From positions 496,001 through 560,000 of the forward strand of contig JBEKUY010000001.1 of assembly GCA_049514555.1 (NCBI GenBank): a stretch of 64,000 nucleotides of DNA, given 5' to 3'. This DNA comes from JBEKUY01 sp049514555 (GTDB lineage: Bacteria > Acidobacteriota > Terriglobia > Acidiferrales > UBA7541). This document shows positions 34,558-42,364 of this stretch, piece after piece. The position numbers and the translations under genes were made by a program. The notes below the pieces were generated by a model. That model had not been told where the DNA came from and ran no database searches. It saw only the letters and a list, made by a program, of their open reading frames with translations. Within the stretch, counting starts at the first letter, position 1; each line of letters opens with the position of its first letter.

Positions 34558-34664
34558 GAACATCATTCGTACGCATTTGGCGGCGCTGAAGTTCCTCCGA
34601 TAACCCGAGCTCGCCGGGTCCGGCGAGAACCCGTCCGGTGACTGCGTTCAACGATACAAACAGA
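34558..34664. repeat. ~107-bp dispersed repeat, copy B (downstream of hdr operon)
   Basis: Same orientation as 27669-27775 and alike over the whole length. The central part forms CTCGCCGG / CCGGCGAG, an 8-bp stem; copy A has a weaker GTTCGT / ACGAAC stem in a shifted register. Confidence 0.7.
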
Positions 34665-34773
34665 GCCTGCGGACGACATGTCCCAGCCGCCTGGCCATGC
34701 GCACGCCAGAAGGAAAGCGTTTTAGAAATCGGCACATCCTGTATGCGAGAATGGATGCTGGCTTCGCAAGAAC

Positions 34774-35409
34774 ATGCTCAATCTCCAGATGATTGCGGCC
34801 GTAGCACCCACTATGGCCCGAAGCGCGCGGCACTGGATCTTCCACCTCGGTGGTTTGGGCTTTATTCCGCTTGGACTCATCGACAGCTCCATCATTCCGC
34901 TCCCGGGAAGCATGGATCTGTTGATCATCGTCCTGTCTGCACGCAATGGAGAATTCTGGTCTTATTACGCTTTGATGGCGACCGTCGGTTCGGTGATCGG
35001 AGGTTACGTTACATACCGGCTTGCCCGCAAAGGAGGGAAGGAAACGCTCGCGCGCAAGTTTTCACGCAGGAGGATGGAAAAGAGTTACAAGATCTTCGGC
35101 CGATGGGGCTTTGGCGCCATCGCCATCGGCGCCTTGCTGCCGCCCCCTGCGCCCCTGGTTCCGTTCCTTTTGGCCGCGGGAGCCATGCAATATTCTGTGA
35201 AGAAATTCCTGGCCGCGCTGACGTTAGGCCGAATTGTCAGATACTCCATTCTGGCGTACCTGGCGGCCCGTTATGGACGGCATATGCTCAGATTCATCTC
35301 GCAACTTCGACACCCAATCCTAATTGTTGTTATCGCGCTGATTGCCACCGCGGCTGTAGTTTTCGTCGTGATTCTTGGAAGTAAACGCAAAAAATCTGCG
35401 CCGGCTTAG
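34774..35409 (+). CDS. DedA/VTT family membrane protein
   Basis: 211 residues with several hydrophobic segments and the VTT-domain features: GFIPLGLIDSSIIPLPGSMD near residue 28, a basic amphipathic loop (RLARKGGKETLARKF), GFGAIAIGALLPPPAPLVPFLLAAGAM near 116, and a C-terminal helix before a Lys-rich tail (GSKRKKSAPA). The Pro-rich re-entrant loops match DedA proteins, some of which flip undecaprenyl phosphate or phospholipids. ATG 34774 is preceded by only weak ribosome-site sequence. Confidence 0.85.
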   Translation: MLNLQMIAAVAPTMARSARHWIFHLGGLGFIPLGLIDSSIIPLPGSMDLLIIVLSARNGEFWSYYALMATVGSVIGGYVTYRLARKGGKETLARKFSRRRMEKSYKIFGRWGFGAIAIGALLPPPAPLVPFLLAAGAMQYSVKKFLAALTLGRIVRYSILAYLAARYGRHMLRFISQLRHPILIVVIALIATAAVVFVVILGSKRKKSAPA

Positions 35410-35736
35410 CCATCTTCGGGGCTCCGGAGAGCATCAGCTATCCGTCTATTCACTTCGAGCGACTGCCGTGACGCCGCAATTCAGAATCAATCTCCGAAAT
35501 GCTGCCCCGTACTGATTCATCTGATCCGGCCACAATGGCCAAAGGATAGGAAGCGCGAAGTCCAACTTCATCGAGCCAGTTAGGTCCTCGTTTGCCGAAA
35601 GCATTAAGGGTGAATCGTGACCGCACCGACGTAAATTGCGATCCGGCGTATGGGAACCTAGGTTCTGGACGACAGCGGGTTCCGTGCGCTTTCAATTTTG
35701 CTTCGGTTTGCTCCTTTTGTCCCCTTCCCCTTCCAT
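35410..35736. other. Intergenic region with no convincing gene
   Basis: 327 bp between the DedA gene and the stop of the Q-rich gene. A minus-strand frame of 81 codons (35450-35695) is open, but it lacks a ribosome site and recognisable motifs. A pyrimidine-rich stretch (CTTTTGTCCCCTTCCCCTTCC) lies near 35715. I see no hairpin terminator for either flanking gene. Confidence 0.4.
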
Positions 35737-36498
35737 TTAAAACGCGATGGTGACTGCGATCCCGGGGCCGGGGCGCGTGCGGTTATATAGGTAGTACCCA
35801 TCGCCGGTGTAATCAAGATACACGTCGTCGGTCTCATACCACGTATCAGGCCACGTTTCCGGCCACGGATCAACGAATGTGACCCAATAGCCGTCGTACT
35901 GGAAGCGTGGATACCCGCCTACGAAGAACATCGGAAGGCCGTAGATGCGGAAGAAGTGGTTACTCCCGAAGTAGAGGCCGAAGCGGTCTTGAGGTATGCG
36001 GTAGCCGTTATAGCCGCCGCGCTGACCCCAAGTGCGGTGGTCGTTATTCCACGAACTGGCGCGAGACTGGCCGAAACCGCTGTGCACCTGCCCCTGGTGT
36101 TGTGGGACGCCGCTCTGGTGGACGCCCCCATAGGTAGGGCCGGTGGGCTTGACACCGCCGTGATAGGCGCCGCCGTAGGTCTGTTGCGGTTTTGCCTGAC
36201 GTTGCGCAGGTTTGGCAGCCTGCTGCTGATGCTGGGTGGGTTGCTGACGCTGTTGCGGTGCCGCTTGCTGATGCTGCTGCGGTGCCGCTTGCTGATGCTG
36301 CTGCGGTGCCGCTTGCTGATGCTGCTGCGGTGCCGCTTGCTGATGCTGCTGCGGTGCCGCTTGCCCCTGTTGATGTTGCTGCGCCTGTTGCGGTTTGCCC
36401 TGCTCCTTACCCTGTTGCTCGTGCTGTGCGTAGGCAAGGGCAGTGGTTCCGAGAAGCAAGAACAGAATTGCTATGCTGATAACGGCAGCTCGTTTCAT
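35737..36498 (-). CDS. Secreted Gln/His-rich repeat protein with aromatic C-terminal domain
   Basis: 253 residues. Signal peptide (ISIAILFLLLGTTALAYA), then ~70 residues of low complexity built from AAPQQHQQ octapeptides, a Gly/His-rich linker (GGAYHGGVKPTG, GGVHQSGVPQHQG), and a C-terminal domain of ~100 residues rich in Tyr, Trp and Gly (GYWVTFVDPWPETWP). That C-terminal domain, with YY-G-DGYYLYN near the end, is common in acidobacterial and proteobacterial secreted proteins but has no assigned role. The His-rich tract may bind metal. Five exact-length repeats lie in the DNA at 36241-36360. Confidence 0.75.
   Translation of the reverse strand: MKRAAVISIAILFLLLGTTALAYAQHEQQGKEQGKPQQAQQHQQGQAAPQQHQQAAPQQHQQAAPQQHQQAAPQQHQQAAPQQRQQPTQHQQQAAKPAQRQAKPQQTYGGAYHGGVKPTGPTYGGVHQSGVPQHQGQVHSGFGQSRASSWNNDHRTWGQRGGYNGYRIPQDRFGLYFGSNHFFRIYGLPMFFVGGYPRFQYDGYWVTFVDPWPETWPDTWYETDDVYLDYTGDGYYLYNRTRPGPGIAVTIAF
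36241..36360 (-). repeat. 24-bp tandem repeat, five units
   Basis: Five head-to-tail 24-bp units inside the Q-rich gene. The middle three are identical and the first differs at two bases (CGCTGT for TGCTGC). Each encodes the octapeptide AAPQQHQQ (AAPQQRQQ in the first unit as read on the plus strand). The multiple-of-three length keeps the frame. Confidence 0.9.
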
Positions 36499-37143
36499 TT
36501 ATCTGTGCTCCTTTTGAGCGCGAGTGGTCCGTTGACGCTCAGTCCTTCTTCATCATGCTAGTCAGGTGCGACTTGGGGGTCTGTTCAAAAAGGATCACTT
36601 CACCCGAGGTTCCGTTGCCGTTTTCCGAGACCTCCAAACCGGAATTTCCTTCTTGACTTCGAAAACGGGAGAGATTATACGCCCATATCGCCAGCTCCGA
36701 CGCTGTTGAGACGATTTCATTCGGAGCGCCCCGCTCGGTTTGCCATCGGTACCAGCATTGCCGAAATGGCCCCGTTTTGCGGCCTGCTCTTACAGCGCTC
36801 CTCCGCGCCCAGCCTCTGGTAAGACCGATTCCGATGCAGACTCGATCACTGTCATTCGCCAAAATGCTTGCTGGCCGAAGAACTAGCGATTTACAGGCCT
36901 GGTTCCGAGGGGAGTCTGCTATGAACCTGACTCATGTACAACCTGTTTTAGCTCTGGTTCGGAGGACTCATTCGCCTTTGTCGTGGCCGTGGGAAGCTTG
37001 TGCTGGAGAATCTCGCGCTTCGTAGAGCATTCTCGGTCGCATTTGGGCCACCTCTTCGGGTTGTCATGAAAGAGAATCGCGCCATTTTCGGCGCGGATGA
37101 GATCTTGGCGAGCCACACCCATTCGCAGCGCCAGGGCGCGAAC
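36499..37143. other. Intergenic region with a dispersed-repeat fragment
   Basis: 645 bp between the Q-rich and CAP genes. A minus-strand frame of 107 codons (36539-36862) is open but lacks motifs or a clear start. At 37075-37111 there is an AATCGCGCC-ATTTTCGGCGCGGAT-TTGGCGA block that matches, in inverse orientation, 24612-24648. Nothing else is recognisable. Confidence 0.4.
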
Positions 37144-37653
37144 TCAGCGGGACCTTTTGGGGGGCGCGTCGGGCGGGCGGATGAAGTCCTGCACGATGAA
37201 GACGGAGTCGCGTCCCTCGATGGCGACGCCGACGCCGGTCTGGGTCATCGCCTTGTCGAGCATGTTTCTGCGGTGGCCGGAGCTCTGCAACCAGTGCTGG
37301 ACGGCCACGGGGGCGGGATCGTCGTAGCCGCGCTCCTGGAACAGGTTCTCGGCGCAATTCCGCCAGCGGATCTGGCTTGCGTTGAGGCGCTCGGCGAGAT
37401 CGCCGCGCACCGGGTCGCGGTGCGCAAAGAAATTGTGGGTGGCCATGTTGAGGGCTTGCCGCCGCGCTTCCTGCGCGAGACTCTCGTTCCACTCGAGACG
37501 CTCCAGCCCCTGCGCGCGCCGCACGCGATTCACTTCCTCGAAGACCCGGCGCTCGGTCTCGCGGGCGTTGATCCGCGGCTGCGATCCGAGCGGAGATGCC
37601 GCCAGGAGCAGCATTGCCAGTGCAGCTTCCGCCTGCCGGAGTCGATTCAGCAT
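37144..37653 (-). CDS. Secreted CAP (SCP/PR-1) domain protein
   Basis: 169 residues: signal peptide (AALAMLLLAASPLGS), then a single CAP domain. Key features are VFEEVNRVRRAQGLERL, the HNFFAHRDPV segment with the CAP histidine, CAENLFQ (usual GENI/AENL motif) and VQHWLQSSGHRRNML with the second histidine region. Bacterial CAP proteins are extracellular and mostly of unknown activity. The DNA strand and length are typical. It is separated from neighbouring genes by more than 180 bp, so it is probably monocistronic. Confidence 0.85.
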   Translation of the reverse strand: MLNRLRQAEAALAMLLLAASPLGSQPRINARETERRVFEEVNRVRRAQGLERLEWNESLAQEARRQALNMATHNFFAHRDPVRGDLAERLNASQIRWRNCAENLFQERGYDDPAPVAVQHWLQSSGHRRNMLDKAMTQTGVGVAIEGRDSVFIVQDFIRPPDAPPKRSR

Positions 37654-37840
37654 ATCAGCGCGCCCTCCGAACCCGGCGCGTCATCGAGCCGGGCAGCCGT
37701 GCACCAAGCGGAACGTCCGATTCCAGTAGCTCGCAACCATCGAATTTGCCCGCAGAGGTCACTTTGCCTGGCTCGAGGAATAACACAATTCAATGCACAC
37801 GAAGGAGCTTGGCGCCGTTGTGCTGCCTGCACTTATGAAG

Positions 37841-38722
37841 CTAGAACGGAAATCGGATCGAGAACACACACTTGTTATTGTAGGTGTGAAACTGGGTCGC
37901 GGCGATTTGAACGCCACCTCCGAGCGTGATGCCGAGCCTGTGCCAGATCGGGAATTTACCAACTACGATCCCCGGGGTAAGAAACACCTGTTTCTTCCCG
38001 CCGTTCGCGCCGTCCTGAAAAAACGTGGAGTTGACTTCCAATTCCGGCCAGAGCTTTTTGAAAACACGGTACTGGAAGGCCGTGTTCCACTGCACCTGCC
38101 TTCCCAACGTCGCGGTGTCTGCGGTGGGCAGGATGACCCCGACGGTGGATTGAACGTCGAAGTTTCCCCAGCCTTTACCGGCGGCGATCGTCGGCGTGAT
38201 GGTGGCGTCCTTCGCGCCATTCGTGTACGAGCCCGTCGGCGCGGTTGCACCGAGAAAGACCGTCAGGATGTAGTTGCCGTTCTCCTCATTTGCCGAAAGC
38301 AAGCGGTACTTCAGCAAAAAGGACACGTCGCCAAAACCATCGTGCACGTTCGGGTCGTTGTGCACCAGGTAGGGCGGCACGCCAAGGATCAGCTCCGCAC
38401 GCTCGATCGGAATCAGCTCCAGCCCTTTGCTTCCGCCATAATTCTCCAGGGTCGTTCCATTCGCCTGTGTCTGGCGGGAAAAATCGTAGCGAAACTCCTG
38501 TTCGAGACGCGGGGTCACGGTGACGACAGGGGTCACCCAGTGCGGTTGTTCCGCCTGCGTGTGGGCCACGCGTTTGAACCAGGAACGAAGAAAACCTCCC
38601 CGCCTCCCGGCACTTTGTGACGAGGCCTGCGACTGTTGCTCGCCGCTGGGACCGTCCGCTCGACCGTTCATTGTCCAGATGCCAAGAAACGCGCACGCGC
38701 AAAAGAAATGGACAGGCTTCAC
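37841..38722 (-). CDS. Outer-membrane beta-barrel protein (phenol-degradation MetA/transporter-like)
   Basis: 293 residues from GTG 38722 with AGGGGGGAAG upstream. A signal peptide (residues ~1-22) and a polar Ser/Gln-rich stretch precede alternating amphipathic strands. The block GFGDVSFLLKYRLLS, then LTVFLGATAPTGSYTNG, matches the pattern of proteins annotated as the putative MetA pathway of phenol degradation. The C-terminal residue is Phe in SIRFPF, the usual outer-membrane signature. The likely role is outer-membrane transport or a channel; the substrate is unknown. Confidence 0.7.
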   Translation of the reverse strand: MKPVHFFCACAFLGIWTMNGRADGPSGEQQSQASSQSAGRRGGFLRSWFKRVAHTQAEQPHWVTPVVTVTPRLEQEFRYDFSRQTQANGTTLENYGGSKGLELIPIERAELILGVPPYLVHNDPNVHDGFGDVSFLLKYRLLSANEENGNYILTVFLGATAPTGSYTNGAKDATITPTIAAGKGWGNFDVQSTVGVILPTADTATLGRQVQWNTAFQYRVFKKLWPELEVNSTFFQDGANGGKKQVFLTPGIVVGKFPIWHRLGITLGGGVQIAATQFHTYNNKCVFSIRFPF

Positions 38723-38900
38723 CTTCCCCCCTGAGGTACGAGTCTGGCAGCCGCGGCCCGGCGCCTCCCAAAAAGAGCGGCTACGAATAATGGTCTAATA
38801 CATCTGAAAGCGCGAAGTCAAATCGTATATATACGATTAGGTTCGCAGTTCCGACCGACGCGTTGCCGCCGTCCGGGGGGCGACAAGCCACAAACAGCGG

Positions 38901-38932
38901 CAAAAGAAAAGGGCGGCTCCTCGGAGCCGCCC
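38901..38932 (-). terminator. Rho-independent terminator of the 38979 porin-like gene
   Basis: Read on the minus strand: GGGCGGCTCC and GGAGCCGCCC form a 9-10-bp stem, then TTTTCTTTTG. It lies 46 nt after the stop of the outer-membrane gene at 38979-40853. Confidence 0.85.
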
Positions 38933-38978
38933 CTTTCTTGCCGGTCGTGATTTCCGGCGGAGGTTGTTGTGCCGTTCG

Positions 38979-40853
38979 CTACGGCAGGTAGTAGCGGAAC
39001 GAAGTGAAGATCATGTTGTCGAAGGCCTTGGGGTGGCCGCCGACGCCGGACCAAGTGTCCTTGATCACGTAGGCATACTGCGGTCCCCACTGCAGCGCGC
39101 CCTTTGGACCTTTGTAGATGCGATGCCAGAATCCGAACGTGGCTTCTGCGATGCCCCGTATGTCGCCGTTGCAGTTTGAGAGCGAGCCGGGGAGATAGCC
39201 GGTCGTGCCGCCTGGAACTTTTTCGGTGCCGCAGCCGGAGTTATTGAATAGTGGCGAGCCGTAGCCCACAGGGGTGGTCGTCGTGCCGGACACGAGGAGA
39301 TAGGCAGTGCGATTGGCGTACTCAGCCCCGCCGTTGAAGTACACATCCCACGCGGGGGTTGGATGCCACTCTAGAGTGACAAGCCCTTGCGCGCTGCGGA
39401 CGAGCGCCAACGTGCCGTCGGGACGAGCGACAACATCCGGCAATGTCGATGTGCCGTACCGGCCGACGCCCTCGCCGCCCAGGAAGTGCACGCCGAGGTC
39501 CAGCTTGTTCTTAACGAGTGGGAACCGAGCGTTCACGCCGATGCCACCGCCCGTGCGGTTGTCATTCGCCGCACCTGCAGCGCTCGGAACCGTCGTGCCA
39601 TCGACGACGCACGGCGCTGTTGAACTTGCGAGCGCGCAGGGGAAGATACGCGAACGGAAAGTCCTGAGAACCCCGAAGATTTCGTAGTGTCCGAAGCCGG
39701 GTTCAAATGCGGCCTTGACGACGACGTCCGGCGTCCGATTGAAGCTAAAGTTGTTCGTGGCAGGGAGAAGGCCGCCATTGGCGCCAGCAGCACCGAACAC
39801 GAAGTTGGCTTGGGCGCCGTGGCCGCCGAGAATGGTCTGGGCCTGCTCGACGGCAAATCCCAACCAAACCTTGTTGTTGAAGTTCTTGCTCACGCGGAAG
39901 GCGTACTGACGCGCCCAGCTGAAGCCAACGGCGTACTGCGCGTCAATCGTGAGCGGCGCCGCCTCGGTGCGGTTGTCCATACCCTTTTTTCTTTCCGTGA
40001 CGAGGCTCCACATCTGCCCGCCCGTGAACGTCCAGCCGCTTTCCGTCGCCGCCTGACCCCACATTTGCCGCTGGCGTAGGGTGAAGCTGTTGCTTTGGTT
40101 GTCGTTGGAGGTGACGCCGGCGGAGAGGAAGTCGGCTTCCTCGTAGCCCGTGAGTTTCATGGAGGTGAGTTTGCCCTCCACAAGTAGGCTGATGCGCGAC
40201 TGGCGGCCCGAGGCGTTGAATTCGCCAATCCTGGCCTGGGTAGCTCCGGAGAAGGGGACCGAGGTGAACGGCGTGTTGACGTCGGCGCTGAGCGCCTTCT
40301 GCCGCCAAACGCTTTCTGCCACGAAGAAGCCGCCCGGCGTGATCGTAACGCCCTTGACGTGGATCGCGGCTGGTCCTTCTTCCTGCTTCTTGTCTTCCGG
40401 CGAACTTGCCGGTGCGGCTGCCGCAGTCGGGCTCGAAGCGAGCGCCACGCTGACGGAGTTCCCCGAGCTCGCGACCGCTGCAACACCGGAATTTGCTGCA
40501 CCCGCTGGAGCGGTAGCTGCGGTGCGCGCCGCACGCAACTCCTCGGTCAGCGCGTTCAGCTTCTCCTGTTGTTCGCGCATCAACTGCTGTTCTGCTTCAA
40601 GCTGCTTGGCCTGCTCCAACACCATTTCTCGGAGCTGTTCGATCTCGGCTCCATAGCTGGGCGAAGCAGGGGCTTCCGCCCTACTCTCTTTGCTTGTTTC
40701 CTTTGCGGCCGGGCTCGTGTTAGCCGAAGACGCTGCCGGCTGAGTTGCTTCTCCCTTGGTCGTTGCGTCCTTTCCTGAGCCGCTCTTCGCAAGTGCTGGC
40801 ATCGCCGCCAAAAAGGCGGACAGAATGCACGTCATCCACATCCTACTGTGCAT
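38979..40853 (-). CDS. Outer-membrane porin-like protein with periplasmic coiled coil
   Basis: 624 residues from ATG 40853 (GGAGG 6 nt upstream). Signal peptide (ILSAFLAAMPALA), a Ser/Ala/Lys-rich linker, then a coiled coil at ~70-110 (EIEQLREMVLEQAKQLEAEQ and on), a second Ala-rich linker, and a beta-barrel from ~165 (ITPGGFFVAESVWRQK) to the C-terminus FTSFRYYLP. The coiled coil resembles the trimerising stalk of some porins. Few acidic motifs or binding residues stand out, so the ligand is unknown. A clear terminator follows. The gene is separated from the preceding beta-barrel gene by ~250 bp. Confidence 0.78.
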   Translation of the reverse strand: MHSRMWMTCILSAFLAAMPALAKSGSGKDATTKGEATQPAASSANTSPAAKETSKESRAEAPASPSYGAEIEQLREMVLEQAKQLEAEQQLMREQQEKLNALTEELRAARTAATAPAGAANSGVAAVASSGNSVSVALASSPTAAAAPASSPEDKKQEEGPAAIHVKGVTITPGGFFVAESVWRQKALSADVNTPFTSVPFSGATQARIGEFNASGRQSRISLLVEGKLTSMKLTGYEEADFLSAGVTSNDNQSNSFTLRQRQMWGQAATESGWTFTGGQMWSLVTERKKGMDNRTEAAPLTIDAQYAVGFSWARQYAFRVSKNFNNKVWLGFAVEQAQTILGGHGAQANFVFGAAGANGGLLPATNNFSFNRTPDVVVKAAFEPGFGHYEIFGVLRTFRSRIFPCALASSTAPCVVDGTTVPSAAGAANDNRTGGGIGVNARFPLVKNKLDLGVHFLGGEGVGRYGTSTLPDVVARPDGTLALVRSAQGLVTLEWHPTPAWDVYFNGGAEYANRTAYLLVSGTTTTPVGYGSPLFNNSGCGTEKVPGGTTGYLPGSLSNCNGDIRGIAEATFGFWHRIYKGPKGALQWGPQYAYVIKDTWSGVGGHPKAFDNMIFTSFRYYLP

Positions 40854-41142
40854 GCAATCCTCCAATCGAGATTTTCCTTACAGAATCCGGACCCGAACTT
40901 CACACCCCACCAGTTTTAAGAATCACGTGCAAGGTAAAGGGGAGGGGTCAACAGCCTTTGAATCGAAGATGAATATTCTGTAACAGGAGGCTCTTCCATC
41001 TCGAAACACGGGGTTTAACTCGGCGGGGAATTTTTCTGCACGGCCACATAGCGCCCAAGGCCGGGTCTGTGCTGTCTGGAGATGCCTGGCGTCGCATGGC
41101 ACCGGACTGGTATGACGCTAGAAAGGGCTTCCCGTCACGCGA

Positions 41143-41994
41143 TCAGGCTGGATGTTTTATCCTGAATGCCTCGAGGCATTTTCGCGCGGTGTCAAGTTCC
41201 GAAAACTGGCTGCCTTCCTGCTCGATGAGGTAATGCTCCACCCCACCGAGGCTTTCGGCCGCTTCGAAGATGGCTTGCCAATCAGCCACGCCTTCACCAA
41301 ACAGGACTTCGTAGCCCTTTGTCGGTTCCGGCGACCAATCCTTGCAGTGAATCGATCGAATGCGCCCCCGGTTGGCTCGAATCCAGGCGGCCGGATCTGC
41401 CCCTGCCTCGAGACAGGTGCCCACGTCAAGTTGCAGCATCACCGATGATTTCGTGTTCTTTGCCAGAAACTCTATGGGGCGCCGACCTTCGACGAGAGTG
41501 AACTCCGCCTGATGGTTGTGATAACCCACTCTCAAACCGGAAGGTTCGAGCTGATCCGCGGCAAAGTCCAGCGTCTCGACAATAGCCCTCCAACCGTGCG
41601 GACCGGGTCTTGGTTCCGCATTCGCCAAAACCACGAACTGACTTCCCAAGCTCAAGTTCAGGTCGCGGACCCGGCTGATGTTCTGCGCGGTCAAATGCTC
41701 ACTGTGGTTGTGAGTCGAGAAGCATCGAATGCCGAGATCGTCCAGAAGTCTTCGAGTCTGCTTGGCCTGACTCTCCGTCCAATCAAAATAGGGCGCATAG
41801 AATTCGACGCCTTGATATCCCATCTGGGCGACAGCTCGCAGAGTTCCTTCGGGATCGTGCGCCAACCCTTCGCGGACGGAATACAGCTCCAGTCCAACGG
41901 GAATTCTGGATTTCGCCGCGCCTCCGCCGAGAGCCCGGGGGAGCGCCGCCGACATCGCGAGGAAAGAGCGCCGGGAGAAGTCCGGTGAATCCAC
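41143..41994 (-). CDS. Secreted TIM-barrel sugar isomerase/epimerase-like protein
   Basis: 283 residues with a Tat-type leader (SRRSFLAMSAALPRALGGG). The AP-endonuclease-2/xylose isomerase-like barrel shows VGLELYSVREG, GYQGVEFYAPYFDWT, YHNHQAEF, LDVGTCLEAG and IHCKDWSPE with metal-ligand residues (Glu, Asp, His, Glu). Substrates of this family are sugars or sugar alcohols such as inositol derivatives. It follows the GH2 glucosaminidase on the same strand (94 nt after its distal end), suggesting a role in the same sugar pathway. Confidence 0.8.
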   Translation of the reverse strand: MDSPDFSRRSFLAMSAALPRALGGGAAKSRIPVGLELYSVREGLAHDPEGTLRAVAQMGYQGVEFYAPYFDWTESQAKQTRRLLDDLGIRCFSTHNHSEHLTAQNISRVRDLNLSLGSQFVVLANAEPRPGPHGWRAIVETLDFAADQLEPSGLRVGYHNHQAEFTLVEGRRPIEFLAKNTKSSVMLQLDVGTCLEAGADPAAWIRANRGRIRSIHCKDWSPEPTKGYEVLFGEGVADWQAIFEAAESLGGVEHYLIEQEGSQFSELDTARKCLEAFRIKHPA

Positions 41995-42088
41995 TGTTGA
42001 ATCCTACTCGAGTATCAGCGGAACTTCACTGCCATCGAACAGTGGCCGCAGGGCGCGCGTCTCTGCCGTAGCGGCTGACGGGAATCGC

Positions 42089-42364
42089 TCACTTCTCGGC
42101 CACCTCTCCGACGTTGAAGCCTTCGATCACCATGCGCGGCAGTTCGCCTCGCGTATCGGCATTCTCCACTTCCGTCCGAATCACTCGTCGTTCGCCAGGC
42201 ATCAGGGCCACGTAATTGTCGCTGTAAATCGCGGGCAGGATGCGATCGCCGCTCTTCTCCCGCACCGTCTTCAGCCGCACCATCAAGGCCGGCTGGCTTG
42301 AAATGTTCTTCAATTCGGTCGTCAGCGCCCATCGGCTCCCGTGCTTCTCGACCCGAGTCGCCGC
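42089..42364 (-). pseudogene. C-terminal Ig-like domain of the GH2 glucosaminidase, cut off by an in-frame stop
   Basis: The frame of the upstream gene continues without shift for 91 codons after a single TAA (42365-42367): AATRVEKHGSRWALTTELK, then VRLKTVREKSGDRILPAIY and SDNYVALMPGERRVIRTE, ending GFNVGEVAEK. This is the terminal Ig-like domain seen in CsxA-type exo-beta-glucosaminidases. Either the gene has a recent nonsense mutation (GAA to TAA would suffice), or the stop is read through. Confidence 0.8.

Noticed and set aside
36241..36360. CRISPR-like array
   Set aside because: Units are contiguous without spacers and encode an in-frame octapeptide.
36539..36862. 107-codon minus-strand frame
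   Set aside because: No ribosome site, motif or neighbour support.
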